In this document: positions 44,666 through 51,113 of the stretch, piece after piece
Numbering within the stretch: position 1 is the stretch's first letter
Layout: every line of letters begins with the position of its first letter
Source: SIG299 sp964544055
Lineage (GTDB): Bacteria > Bacillota > Clostridia > Lachnospirales > Lachnospiraceae
Length of the DNA: 51,113 nt
Reading direction: 5' to 3'
Assembly: GCA_964544055.1 (NCBI GenBank)
Contig: CAZJAA010000025.1
Coordinates: 1-51,113 of the forward strand
Program-made: the position numbers and the translations under genes
Notes under the pieces: generated by a model
What the model was told of the DNA's origin: nothing
Seen by the model: the letters and a program-made list of their open reading frames with translations, nothing else
Database searches by the model: none

Positions 44666-45121
44666 ATGGGATTAGTGACCTGCTCAAGATGTAAAAAAGT
44701 ATATGATTATGAAAAATACAGTGGTATTTGTCCAAAGTGTGCCAGATACAATAAAGAAACAACAGCAGCACAGGATCATCAGGAATATCACAATAAATAT
44801 GATAGCGGCTACAGTCATACGGAAGAGGATAATCATGATTCTTTCCATCAGCGATATGATGAAGAACATAATCCGCATAGGCATCAGCTGACAGGAGTGC
44901 AGGAAACGCTCCGGGAGGTTATGGGTGCAGAGCACAAGGTAACCGTGGAAAACAGGGAAAATAAGGAAAACAAAGCTCCAAAAAAAGATAAAAATGCGAA
45001 AAACGTCTTGTGGGTACTTGCTTTTATTTTTGTTTTTAATATAATTCCCTTTGCAGGGCTTTTTCTGGTACCGGCAATCCTGGGAGTTGTAATTTATGTG
45101 CTTGTTAAAAAGAAAAAGTAA
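44666..45121 (+). CDS. Zinc-ribbon membrane protein
   Basis: This 151-residue protein begins with a zinc ribbon (CSRCKKVYDYEKYSGICPKC, two CxxC pairs). A hydrophilic, histidine-rich middle part follows (HQEYHNKYDSGYSHTEEDNH and more), which could bind metal. A lysine-rich linker leads to two C-terminal membrane helices (VLWVLAFIFVFNIIPFAGLF and VPAILGVVIYVLV). The function is unknown. ATG 44666 has GAGGG five bases upstream; an earlier ATG at 44654 is possible. Confidence 0.7.
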   Translation: MGLVTCSRCKKVYDYEKYSGICPKCARYNKETTAAQDHQEYHNKYDSGYSHTEEDNHDSFHQRYDEEHNPHRHQLTGVQETLREVMGAEHKVTVENRENKENKAPKKDKNAKNVLWVLAFIFVFNIIPFAGLFLVPAILGVVIYVLVKKKK

Positions 45122-45147
45122 ATCAAGTTAAATATTCTGCCAAAATA

Positions 45148-45161
45148 CGAACAGACATTCG
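45148..45161. promoter_or_regulatory. LexA-like (SOS) box 1
   Basis: CGAACAGACATTCG matches the Gram-positive LexA box CGAAC-N4-GTTCG at nine of ten fixed positions. It ends ten bases before the -35 box of the radical-SAM operon. Confidence 0.65.
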
Positions 45162-45171
45162 AAAAAAAGTA

Positions 45172-45200
45172 TTGACATTGCTATAAGGGAGTGCTATTAT
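45172..45200 (+). promoter_or_regulatory. Promoter of the radical-SAM repair operon
   Basis: TTGACA and TATTAT are 17 bp apart. LexA-like boxes lie just upstream of the -35 box and just downstream of the -10 box. Confidence 0.8.
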
Positions 45201-45206
45201 TAATGC

Positions 45207-45220
45207 AAAACAAATGTTCG
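45207..45220. promoter_or_regulatory. LexA-like (SOS) box 2
   Basis: AAAACAAATGTTCG matches CGAAC-N4-GTTCG at eight of ten fixed positions and covers the predicted transcript start. A repressor bound here would block initiation. Confidence 0.5.
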
Positions 45221-45247
45221 AAAAAGCATTGCTAACAGGAGGCTCTT

Positions 45248-46861
45248 ATGGATGTCATGGAAAAACTTCAAATTCTTGCAGACTCTGCCAAATATGATGT
45301 GGCATGTACATCCAGCGGTTCCAATCGCAAAGGTACAGCGGGAGCCATAGGAAATTCCATAGCTCCCGGCATTTGCCATACTTTCTCTGCCGATGGCAGA
45401 TGTATTTCCCTGTTAAAAATATTATACACAAATCACTGTATTTTTGATTGCAAATACTGTATTAATCGTTCGTCCAACGATATTATCCGAACCAGTTTTA
45501 CCCCGGAGGAGGTTTGCCGTCTTACCGTAGAATTTTACCGCAGAAACTATATCGAAGGACTGTTTTTAAGCTCAGGTATTCACCAGACTCCAAATCAGAC
45601 GATGACCGAAATCGTAGAAACATTGATGCTCCTTCGTGAAAAATACCATTTTAACGGCTATGTTCATTGCAAAGCAATTCCGGGAGCACATCCGGATTTA
45701 GTAGAGCTGGCAGGCTGGTATGCAGACCGCATGAGTGTTAATTTGGAGCTTCCTACAACAGAAGGCCTCCGGACACTTGCTCCGAATAAAACCCGCAAAA
45801 ACATACTTCGCCCCATGCGTCAGATTCAGTCCGAAATTGAAGAAAATATGCAGGCTCTGGGAGTAAATGACAGTCGTGGCCGTTACTGGTATACAGCCCG
45901 TGAACTTGGTCGAAAAGAAGAAGAAAGTACCCTGCTTTTGCGTGAAACACTAAGACAAAAGCTTTTTTTTCAGAATACAGGTGCATTTCAGCCACAGTCA
46001 GAAGAAACACAAAACCTCTTACATACAGAGGCGAAGTTGTCTATGCAAAAAGAATCGCATACCGAAGCAAAGATGGGTGTACAAAACGCTTCCGTGCTAA
46101 AAAGAACACCAGAAATATTGTCAGAACCTTTCGGACAAAAAATTTCCAAACTGCATATGAAACAAGAGGCAAGATGGGCAAATCAGAGCCAGACCGGTCG
46201 TTTTGTACCTGCAGGTCAGTCTACTCAGATGATTATCGGTGCCACAGGAGAAAGTGATTATCAAATTTTATCTGTTTCAGAGGCATTATACAAAAAATTT
46301 GATTTAAAAAGAGTTTTTTACTCTGCCTTTATCCGGGTAAACGAAGACTCTTCCCTTCCGGTTTTGCCCGGAGGTCCTCCCTTACGCCGGGAACACCGCT
46401 TATATCAGGCGGACTGGCTGCTTCGTTATTATGGATTTGAGGCAAGCGAACTACTATCCGAAAAACAACCAAATTTTAACGAGCTTTTAGACCCAAAATG
46501 TGATTGGGCAATGCGCCATCCGGAGCGGTTTCCGGTGGAAATTAATCAGGCAGATTATTATACGTTGCTCCGAGTTCCGGGAATCGGCGTTAAATCGGCC
46601 AGACGTATTGTACAGGCAAGAAAAACAGGCCGTTTGGATTTTTCTGATTTGAAAAGAGCCGGAGTTGTCTTAAAACGTGCGGTTTATTTTATTACCTGCA
46701 GCGGAGTTTCTTATTATCCGGTTAAGCTAAGTGCGGGGGCAGTTTTACAAAATCTTTTGATGTCAGAAAAACTTCCGGAACAGGAAAACACCGGCTTCCG
46801 GCAAATTACTTTATTTGACGGAAATTACCAGGATTTTTTAGGAGAGCGTGGTATAGTATGA
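45248..46861 (+). CDS. Putative DNA modification/repair radical SAM protein (TIGR03916)
   Basis: A 537-residue radical SAM enzyme. The Fe-S site is CIFDCKYC (Cys 64, 68, 71). The barrel reads GLFLSSGIHQTPNQTMTEIV and RMSVNLELPTTEGLRTLAPN. A C-terminal helix-hairpin-helix (LLRVPGIGVKSARRIVQAR, near 443) suggests DNA binding. TIGR03916 genes typically occur with TIGR03915, as here, and are named putative DNA repair genes from context; the reaction is unknown. The protein is over 100 residues longer than usual because of an insert near 235-310, which contains a tandem motif (TEAKLSMQ, TEAKMGVQ). LexA-like boxes at the promoter support a DNA-damage role. AGGAGG precedes the ATG by five bases. Confidence 0.9.
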   Translation: MDVMEKLQILADSAKYDVACTSSGSNRKGTAGAIGNSIAPGICHTFSADGRCISLLKILYTNHCIFDCKYCINRSSNDIIRTSFTPEEVCRLTVEFYRRNYIEGLFLSSGIHQTPNQTMTEIVETLMLLREKYHFNGYVHCKAIPGAHPDLVELAGWYADRMSVNLELPTTEGLRTLAPNKTRKNILRPMRQIQSEIEENMQALGVNDSRGRYWYTARELGRKEEESTLLLRETLRQKLFFQNTGAFQPQSEETQNLLHTEAKLSMQKESHTEAKMGVQNASVLKRTPEILSEPFGQKISKLHMKQEARWANQSQTGRFVPAGQSTQMIIGATGESDYQILSVSEALYKKFDLKRVFYSAFIRVNEDSSLPVLPGGPPLRREHRLYQADWLLRYYGFEASELLSEKQPNFNELLDPKCDWAMRHPERFPVEINQADYYTLLRVPGIGVKSARRIVQARKTGRLDFSDLKRAGVVLKRAVYFITCSGVSYYPVKLSAGAVLQNLLMSEKLPEQENTGFRQITLFDGNYQDFLGERGIV

Positions 46862-47685
46862 AGTATGTGTTGCAGTGCGAAGACACAATAGAAGGCATTT
46901 TTTCTGCTGTATATGCGGCATGGGAGTTGAAATATGGTCATGAAAATACAAAAATTCAAGTGCTTGGCTCAACAGAACATAATATAGAGCTGTTTTCTTC
47001 CTATATTTTGTTGCAGCCGGATGCCCAAAAAGCCGGCAAGGTAATCAATACAATACGCAGGGTTTGTTCCGATGCAGTATATGAAAGACTGTTTTATGCG
47101 GCTTGTTCGGATGCACCGGATAAAGCGGATGCCATCTACCGTTATATTCAAACGGCACTTCGGCTGAAAAGCCGTGTTTTAAATCATCTGACAGAACCTG
47201 CAGTTTCCAGAGTTATGGAACTTTCGCGTGCAGTGGCAAATGCAAGACATCATTATCTGGGATTCTTACGTTTTATAGAGATTCCAGGGCGTATTCTAAT
47301 GGCACGGTATTCGCCCAAAGCGCGATTGACCGAACTGATAATGCCGCACTTCACCGAAAGATTTCCGGAGGAACGTTTTGTTATCTGGGATACGGTGCGG
47401 AATGTTGCGGGAATTCATGTTCCCGGACAAACATACATCATGTTGGAGCTTACCGATAATCAGACAGCCATGCTGCAAACCTATACAGAGGACGATAAAA
47501 AAACAGAGCAGATGTGGAAAGCATTTTTAGAAGCTGTCAGCATTAAAGAACGCAAAAATAAGGAACTGCAAAGAAATAACATTCCCCTTCATTTCCGAAC
47601 CTATATGCCAGAATTTCAAAAGGAAGAGAGAATAGAACATGAATACATCAATGCTGAAATATCAGCTGAAAACTGTAATATTTGA
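46858..47685 (+). CDS. TIGR03915-family putative DNA repair protein
   Basis: This 275-residue protein (DUF4130/TIGR03915) begins YVLQCEDTIEGIFSAVYAAWE and has the family segment SRAVANARHHYLGFLRFIEI near residue 125 and PHFTERFPEERFVIWDTVRN near 160. In other bacteria the domain is fused to, or lies beside, a uracil-DNA glycosylase; no glycosylase domain is visible here. Its partner is the radical SAM gene, whose stop overlaps this start by four bases, so the two are made together. The biochemical role is unknown. Confidence 0.88.
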   Translation: MKYVLQCEDTIEGIFSAVYAAWELKYGHENTKIQVLGSTEHNIELFSSYILLQPDAQKAGKVINTIRRVCSDAVYERLFYAACSDAPDKADAIYRYIQTALRLKSRVLNHLTEPAVSRVMELSRAVANARHHYLGFLRFIEIPGRILMARYSPKARLTELIMPHFTERFPEERFVIWDTVRNVAGIHVPGQTYIMLELTDNQTAMLQTYTEDDKKTEQMWKAFLEAVSIKERKNKELQRNNIPLHFRTYMPEFQKEERIEHEYINAEISAENCNI

Positions 47686-48463
47686 CATTCAGCAGGAATG
47701 CAGAGAATTAAAAAAAGAATTATCAGATGCCGGACTCATCGTGCTTGTTCCTTTCCTGGGATTTTTTGCAAAACAGACCTTAGAAGAGCTTGCATCCAAT
47801 GAAACGATTTGTCTACAACAGGGACTGATGCTGACGAATAATGATGAGCATGCTAAACTGGCGAATTCTCTCGGAATCGTTGTTGTTGGATGTATCGAAG
47901 GTAATTTTGAAGTTCCAAAATCAGGAACCTTGCTTGAAAACCCAGCAGAAGTTTCCTTGAATTATTTAAATCTGGTATACTGTCATGAAAAAAAGCTTCC
48001 GGCACTGATTACAGAAACCAGCCGCTGCATTATTCGTGAATTAACAAAAGATGACATGAATGCTCTGTATGAGCTTCTGACCGATAAAGAAACCGCAAAA
48101 TATCTTCAGCCAAAACCCGGCAGTAAAGAAGAGGAACTGGACAAATTGGTGTCGTACGTGTCTAGTGTGTATCCGTTTTTCAGTTATGGGTATTGGGGAG
48201 TATTTGATAAAAAAACCGAAGAACTGATAGGAAGAGCAGGCTTTAAAGAAGGAGAATACCCATTAGAGGCCGGCTATGTTATAAAACGTTCCCATTGGGG
48301 GAAAGGTCTAGCAACAGAAGTGCTTCAGGGGCTGGTTTTGTATGCGCAAGAAGAATTGGGCTGCTCCGAAATCTTTGCTAATATTGACGAAAATAACAAA
48401 GCGTCCTTGCGTGTGGCAGAAAAATGTGGTGTTGTATGTAATAGGCTGAGGAGACTATCCTAA
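47639..48463 (+). CDS. GNAT acetyltransferase with an N-terminal HAD-like or receiver-like domain
   Basis: The 274-residue protein has two parts. Residues 1-125 resemble the alternating alpha/beta segment seen ahead of GNAT domains in other Lachnospiraceae (LMLTNNDEHAKLANSLGIVV). Residues about 128-270 form a RimJ/RimL-like acetyltransferase: RCIIRELTKDDMNALYELLT, EAGYVIKRSHWGKGLATEVL for acetyl-CoA binding, and NNKASLRVAEKCG. The C-terminus stops early (NRLRRLS) relative to the family, and a hairpin covers the stop codon. It overlaps the TIGR03915 gene by 47 bases and AGGAAGAG lies upstream, so it is the third gene of the LexA-bracketed operon. The acceptor is unknown. Confidence 0.8.
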   Translation: MNTSMLKYQLKTVIFDIQQECRELKKELSDAGLIVLVPFLGFFAKQTLEELASNETICLQQGLMLTNNDEHAKLANSLGIVVVGCIEGNFEVPKSGTLLENPAEVSLNYLNLVYCHEKKLPALITETSRCIIRELTKDDMNALYELLTDKETAKYLQPKPGSKEEELDKLVSYVSSVYPFFSYGYWGVFDKKTEELIGRAGFKEGEYPLEAGYVIKRSHWGKGLATEVLQGLVLYAQEELGCSEIFANIDENNKASLRVAEKCGVVCNRLRRLS

Positions 48464-48468
48464 GCCTA
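48442..48468. terminator. Hairpin over the GNAT stop codon
   Basis: TAGGCT-g-AGG pairs with CCT-a-AGCCTA around a 7-base loop, between convergent genes. It includes the GNAT stop codon and could serve both strands; T-runs are short. Confidence 0.5.
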
Positions 48469-48509
48469 TTTGTTCATGATGCAAGGTAAAATCTGCAAAT
48501 ACAGACTGC

Positions 48510-48869
48510 TTATCGGCTGGTGGCACCCGGACCAGCGTTTGCATTGCCGTTGGCATCATTTCCCATAATGCCGTCACCAATATCGTCCACTGCATTACCT
48601 ACACCGTCAATTACATCCTCTGCACCATTGATAACACCATCGCCTGCGTCCTCAATTCCGTCTAAAATGCCATCTCCGATGTTGTCAGGCATAGTAGTTG
48701 GATGGCTTGTTGGTGTCTGGGTTGGAGTAGTTGTTGGCGAAAGAGTGGAGTTTTGTGTGCCGTTGGTGACAGAATTATTATTGCTGTCGTTCTTGTCTCT
48801 GCCACATGCGGCAAAACCGCAAAGCAACAGACAGCAGAGGGCAAGAAGGTAAATGTTCTGCTTTTTCAT
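48510..48869 (-). CDS. Small lipoprotein with Asp-Gly repeats
   Basis: The 119-residue precursor begins MKKQNIYLLALCCLLLCGFA with lipobox GFAAC, followed by a Ser/Thr/Pro/Asn-rich spacer (TTTPTQTPTSHPTTMPDN) and a degenerate repeat of the type IGDGILDGIEDAGDGVINGA. GGAGG lies upstream of the start at 48869 on the minus strand. It is the only protein-coding gene of the window on this strand that I support. The function is unknown; the acidic, glycine-spaced repeats might form a helix on the cell surface or bind cations. Confidence 0.8.
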   Translation of the reverse strand: MKKQNIYLLALCCLLLCGFAACGRDKNDSNNNSVTNGTQNSTLSPTTTPTQTPTSHPTTMPDNIGDGILDGIEDAGDGVINGAEDVIDGVGNAVDDIGDGIMGNDANGNANAGPGATSR

Positions 48870-49081
48870 AAAGCACCTCCTGATTGAAAATGATAGCATT
48901 GACGAACTTATCGCCTGTGAATATTATTTGCGTAAGAAAGAATGTTATGCATGGAAAGTATAGTGACATATTGTTTTTTTTTTGATACAATAAAACAGGA
49001 TTTGAATACTTTCGAATCATGGATGAATGGCATCAAGAAAACCTCAGGTTTAAAATACTGCAATTGACAAGGAGCAAAAAA

Positions 49082-49606
49082 ATGGAAATTGAACGTAAGT
49101 TTACAATAAAGACATTGCCGGAAAATTTGGAACAGTACACCAAAAAAGAAATAGAACAGGCGTATTTGTGCAGAAAGCCGACAATTCGTGTAAGAAAAAG
49201 TAATGATGACTATATTTTCACATATAAATCAAAGCAAAATCCTGCGAATCCGGAATCTGCCACGGCAAGGTGTAATGAAGAAGTAGAACTTCCATTGACA
49301 CAAAAAGCATATGAGCATTTAAAAGAAAAAGCGGATGGCCAGGTAATTTCCAAAACAAGATATATCATACCTATAGAAAACAACCGGAACATTGAGTTGG
49401 ATGTTTTTCATGGCTATCTTGAAGGACTCGTATTTGCTGAAATCGAATTTGACAGTGAAGAAGCTGCGGCATTCTACCAGCTTCCGGACTGGTTTGAAGA
49501 AGATGTGACCTTCGACCGACGTTATAGTAACGCAGTTATGTCAAAATATGAAAGTCTGGAGCAGCTGTTAAACAGCAGTTCAACAAACAGGAAAGAATCA
49601 GACTGA
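49082..49606 (+). CDS. CYTH-domain protein
   Basis: This 174-residue protein begins with the CYTH signature MEIERKFTIK (ExExK) and shows the alternating basic and acidic strands of a triphosphate tunnel: TIRVRKSNDDYIFTYKSK, EEVELPLT, KTRYIIPI, ELDVFHG and FAEIEFDSEEAA. Members hydrolyse or bind triphosphates, for example inorganic triphosphate, with divalent metals. The exact substrate is open. AAGGAG precedes the ATG. The 212-bp gap upstream, toward the divergent lipoprotein gene, shows no gene. Confidence 0.93.
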   Translation: MEIERKFTIKTLPENLEQYTKKEIEQAYLCRKPTIRVRKSNDDYIFTYKSKQNPANPESATARCNEEVELPLTQKAYEHLKEKADGQVISKTRYIIPIENNRNIELDVFHGYLEGLVFAEIEFDSEEAAAFYQLPDWFEEDVTFDRRYSNAVMSKYESLEQLLNSSSTNRKESD

Positions 49607-49662
49607 AAAGAAGTTTACAGAAACGCCGGAAGAAGACTCTGGATTAGGAATGGAGTAAAAGT

Positions 49663-51113
49663 ATGAAAAAAGGTGAAGAATATATTGGAGTTGTAGTGCG
49701 TACAGACTTTCCAAATAAAGGCATTGTAGAACTGGAGGACAGAAAAATTATCGTTAAAAATACGGTTCCGGGGCAGAAAGTTCGTTTTCGCATTGCAAAA
49801 TTAAAACAGGGCAAAGGAGAAGGTACACTGCTTGAGGTAGTGGAACCGGCGGCAAATGAACTTCCAGTCCCTGCCTGCCCTCATTTTGGAATCTGTGGCG
49901 GCTGTGTTTATCAGATGCTTCCATACGATGAGCAGTTAAAACTTAAGGAAAAGCAAGTACAGACATTATTAGACCCGGTGGCAGGTGATTATCAGTTTCT
50001 TGGCATTAAGGGAAGCCCAAAGTTTTGTGAATATCGCAATAAAATGGAATTTTCCTTTGGTGATGAGGTAAAGGGCGGAGAACTTATGCTTGGTCTGCAC
50101 AAACGAGGCAGTTTTTATGATATTGTGGATGTGAGTGAGTGTACGCTGGTGCATCCGGATTTTCGAAAGATTCTTACCTGTGTGTTACAGTTTTGCAGAG
50201 CGCAGAATCTTCCTTATTACCACAAAATGAGCCGTGAGGGTTATTTGCGTCATTTGCTTGTACGCCGTGCAGAAAAAACAGGAGAAATCCTTGTCAATCT
50301 GGTAACTACCTCCCAAATGGAATTTTCTTGGGATACGCTTGCAAAACAGCTGCTGGAGTTGCCGTTAGAAGGAAGCTTTGCCGGAATTCTTCACAGCATC
50401 AACGATGGACTGGCAGATGTAGTAAAAAGTGAAAAAACAGAAGTATTATACGGACAAGAATATTTCTATGAAGAAGTTTTAGGATTGCGCTTCAAAATAT
50501 CCACCTATTCCTTTTTTCAGACTAATTCTCTGGGGGCAGAGGTGCTGTACAGCCAGGCACGGGAATTTATCGGAGAAGGCAGCCGTAAGGTAGTATACGA
50601 TTTATACAGCGGTACCGGTACCATTGCTCAGTTAATGGCACCAATTGCCCAAAAGGTCATTGGTGTGGAAATTATTGAAGAAGCAGTAGAAGCAGCAAAG
50701 GAAAATGCAGCCGGTAATGGTCTGACAAACTGCGAGTTTATAGCTGGTGACGTACTAAAGGTATTGGATACCATTGAAGAAAAACCGGAATACATTATTT
50801 TAGATCCACCAAGAGACGGCATCCATCCTAAGGCACTGCAAAAAATTATTTCCTATGGAGTTGAAAAAATGGTTTACATTTCCTGCAAACCAACCAGTCT
50901 TGCCAGAGATTTAGAGGCACTGACAGCAGGCGGCTATCAGGTAGAAAAGGTGGTTTGCGTGGATATGTTTCCACAAACGGCGAATGTTGAGACGGTTGTT
51001 CAGTTGGTTAGAAAAAAGCCTGACGCATATATCGACATTACAGTTGATATGGATGAGTTGGATTTAACAGCTTCTGAAGCGAAAGCAACCTATCAGCAAA
51101 TCAAAGATTACAT
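49663..51113 (+). CDS. TrmA/RlmD-family RNA (uracil-C5) methyltransferase (3' end outside window)
   Basis: This enzyme methylates uracil C5 in RNA, most likely 23S rRNA U1939 or a nearby site. The visible 483 residues start with a short TRAM-like domain (VVRTDFPNKGIVELEDRKII). The Fe-S cysteines are in CPHFGICGGC near residue 70. The SAM domain has DLYSGTGTIAQLMA and ILDPPRDGIHPKAL, and the catalytic cysteine is in YISCKPTSLARDL. After the usual end (NVETVVQLVRKK), an extension DAYIDITVDMDELDLTASEA begins; such tails occur on clostridial members. GGAG precedes the ATG. The gene runs off the window. Confidence 0.92.
   Translation, partial: MKKGEEYIGVVVRTDFPNKGIVELEDRKIIVKNTVPGQKVRFRIAKLKQGKGEGTLLEVVEPAANELPVPACPHFGICGGCVYQMLPYDEQLKLKEKQVQTLLDPVAGDYQFLGIKGSPKFCEYRNKMEFSFGDEVKGGELMLGLHKRGSFYDIVDVSECTLVHPDFRKILTCVLQFCRAQNLPYYHKMSREGYLRHLLVRRAEKTGEILVNLVTTSQMEFSWDTLAKQLLELPLEGSFAGILHSINDGLADVVKSEKTEVLYGQEYFYEEVLGLRFKISTYSFFQTNSLGAEVLYSQAREFIGEGSRKVVYDLYSGTGTIAQLMAPIAQKVIGVEIIEEAVEAAKENAAGNGLTNCEFIAGDVLKVLDTIEEKPEYIILDPPRDGIHPKALQKIISYGVEKMVYISCKPTSLARDLEALTAGGYQVEKVVCVDMFPQTANVETVVQLVRKKPDAYIDITVDMDELDLTASEAKATYQQIKDY

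Noticed and set aside
48520..48852. Plus-strand open frame of 110 codons rich in Pro and Ser
   Set aside because: It is antisense to the lipoprotein gene, has no ribosome site and mirrors the repeat composition of the other strand.
1..51113. CRISPR array, rRNA genes, prophage genes, insertion sequences with transposase
   Set aside because: I saw no regularly spaced repeats, rRNA-like sequence, phage structural genes or intact transposase; the only mobility gene is the partial recombinase at the left edge.

Overview
The window looks like chromosome from a gut-type, low-to-medium GC Clostridia, most likely Lachnospiraceae. The basis is family content: type III glutamine synthetase, DUF5721 and DUF3899 proteins, a catalytically degenerate GlgX-like protein, an Opp transporter with inserted domains in its ATPases, and radical-SAM/TIGR03915 repair genes. 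Strong AGGAGG ribosome sites and TTGACA-17-TATAAT promoters also fit. No species can be named from the sequence alone. Both window edges cut a gene.

Layout. (1) 1-430: the last 92 codons of a large serine recombinase, i.e. the right end of an integrated element, lying just upstream of the serC promoter. (2) 494-2931: serine biosynthesis pair serC-serA, closed by a long hairpin terminator. (3) 2968-10228: an AT-rich accessory defence island. It holds a one-polypeptide restriction/methylation enzyme (type IIG/ISP-like) behind a frameshifted small gene, a decayed RhuM gene, a type II restriction-modification pair (HTH-fused C5 methyltransferase plus a PD-(D/E)XK endonuclease broken at an A8 tract), a truncated YhcG/DUF1016 nuclease gene and a pRiA4b ORF-3-like gene. 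(4) 10234-13613: paired chromate-transporter half genes, a CmpB-like membrane protein, and mntP under a yybP-ykoY manganese riboswitch. (5) 13918-16077: alpha/beta hydrolase, APH(3')-like kinase and RsuA-like pseudouridine synthase in one tight cluster. (6) 16090-29864: carbohydrate and nitrogen metabolism (manA, yesL-like, glgB, mscS, type III glnA), an NlpC/P60-like protein, an ABC-F ATPase with one degenerate ATP site, a GH13 pseudoenzyme, TraX-like and DUF5721 genes. (7) 29903-33320: CIRCE-controlled htpG, degV and two tRNA genes on the minus strand. (8) 33507-35112: ABC ATPase and permease of the nitrate/taurine type without a binding protein. (9) 35225-44593: a five-gene Opp peptide transporter, unusually expanded in four of its five subunits, with a structured leader that can encode a 21-residue peptide and a terminator after the binding-protein gene. 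(10) 44666-51113: zinc-ribbon membrane protein, a putative DNA-repair operon (radical SAM, TIGR03915, GNAT) whose promoter is bracketed by two LexA-like boxes, a small lipoprotein on the minus strand, a CYTH protein and a TrmA/RlmD-family RNA methyltransferase running off the end.

The points most worth following up are the LexA-bracketed promoter of the radical-SAM repair operon, the expanded Opp transporter with its leader, the GH13 pseudoenzyme, the coordinated loss of one ATP site in the ABC-F protein, and the A8 frameshift just after the endonuclease active site.
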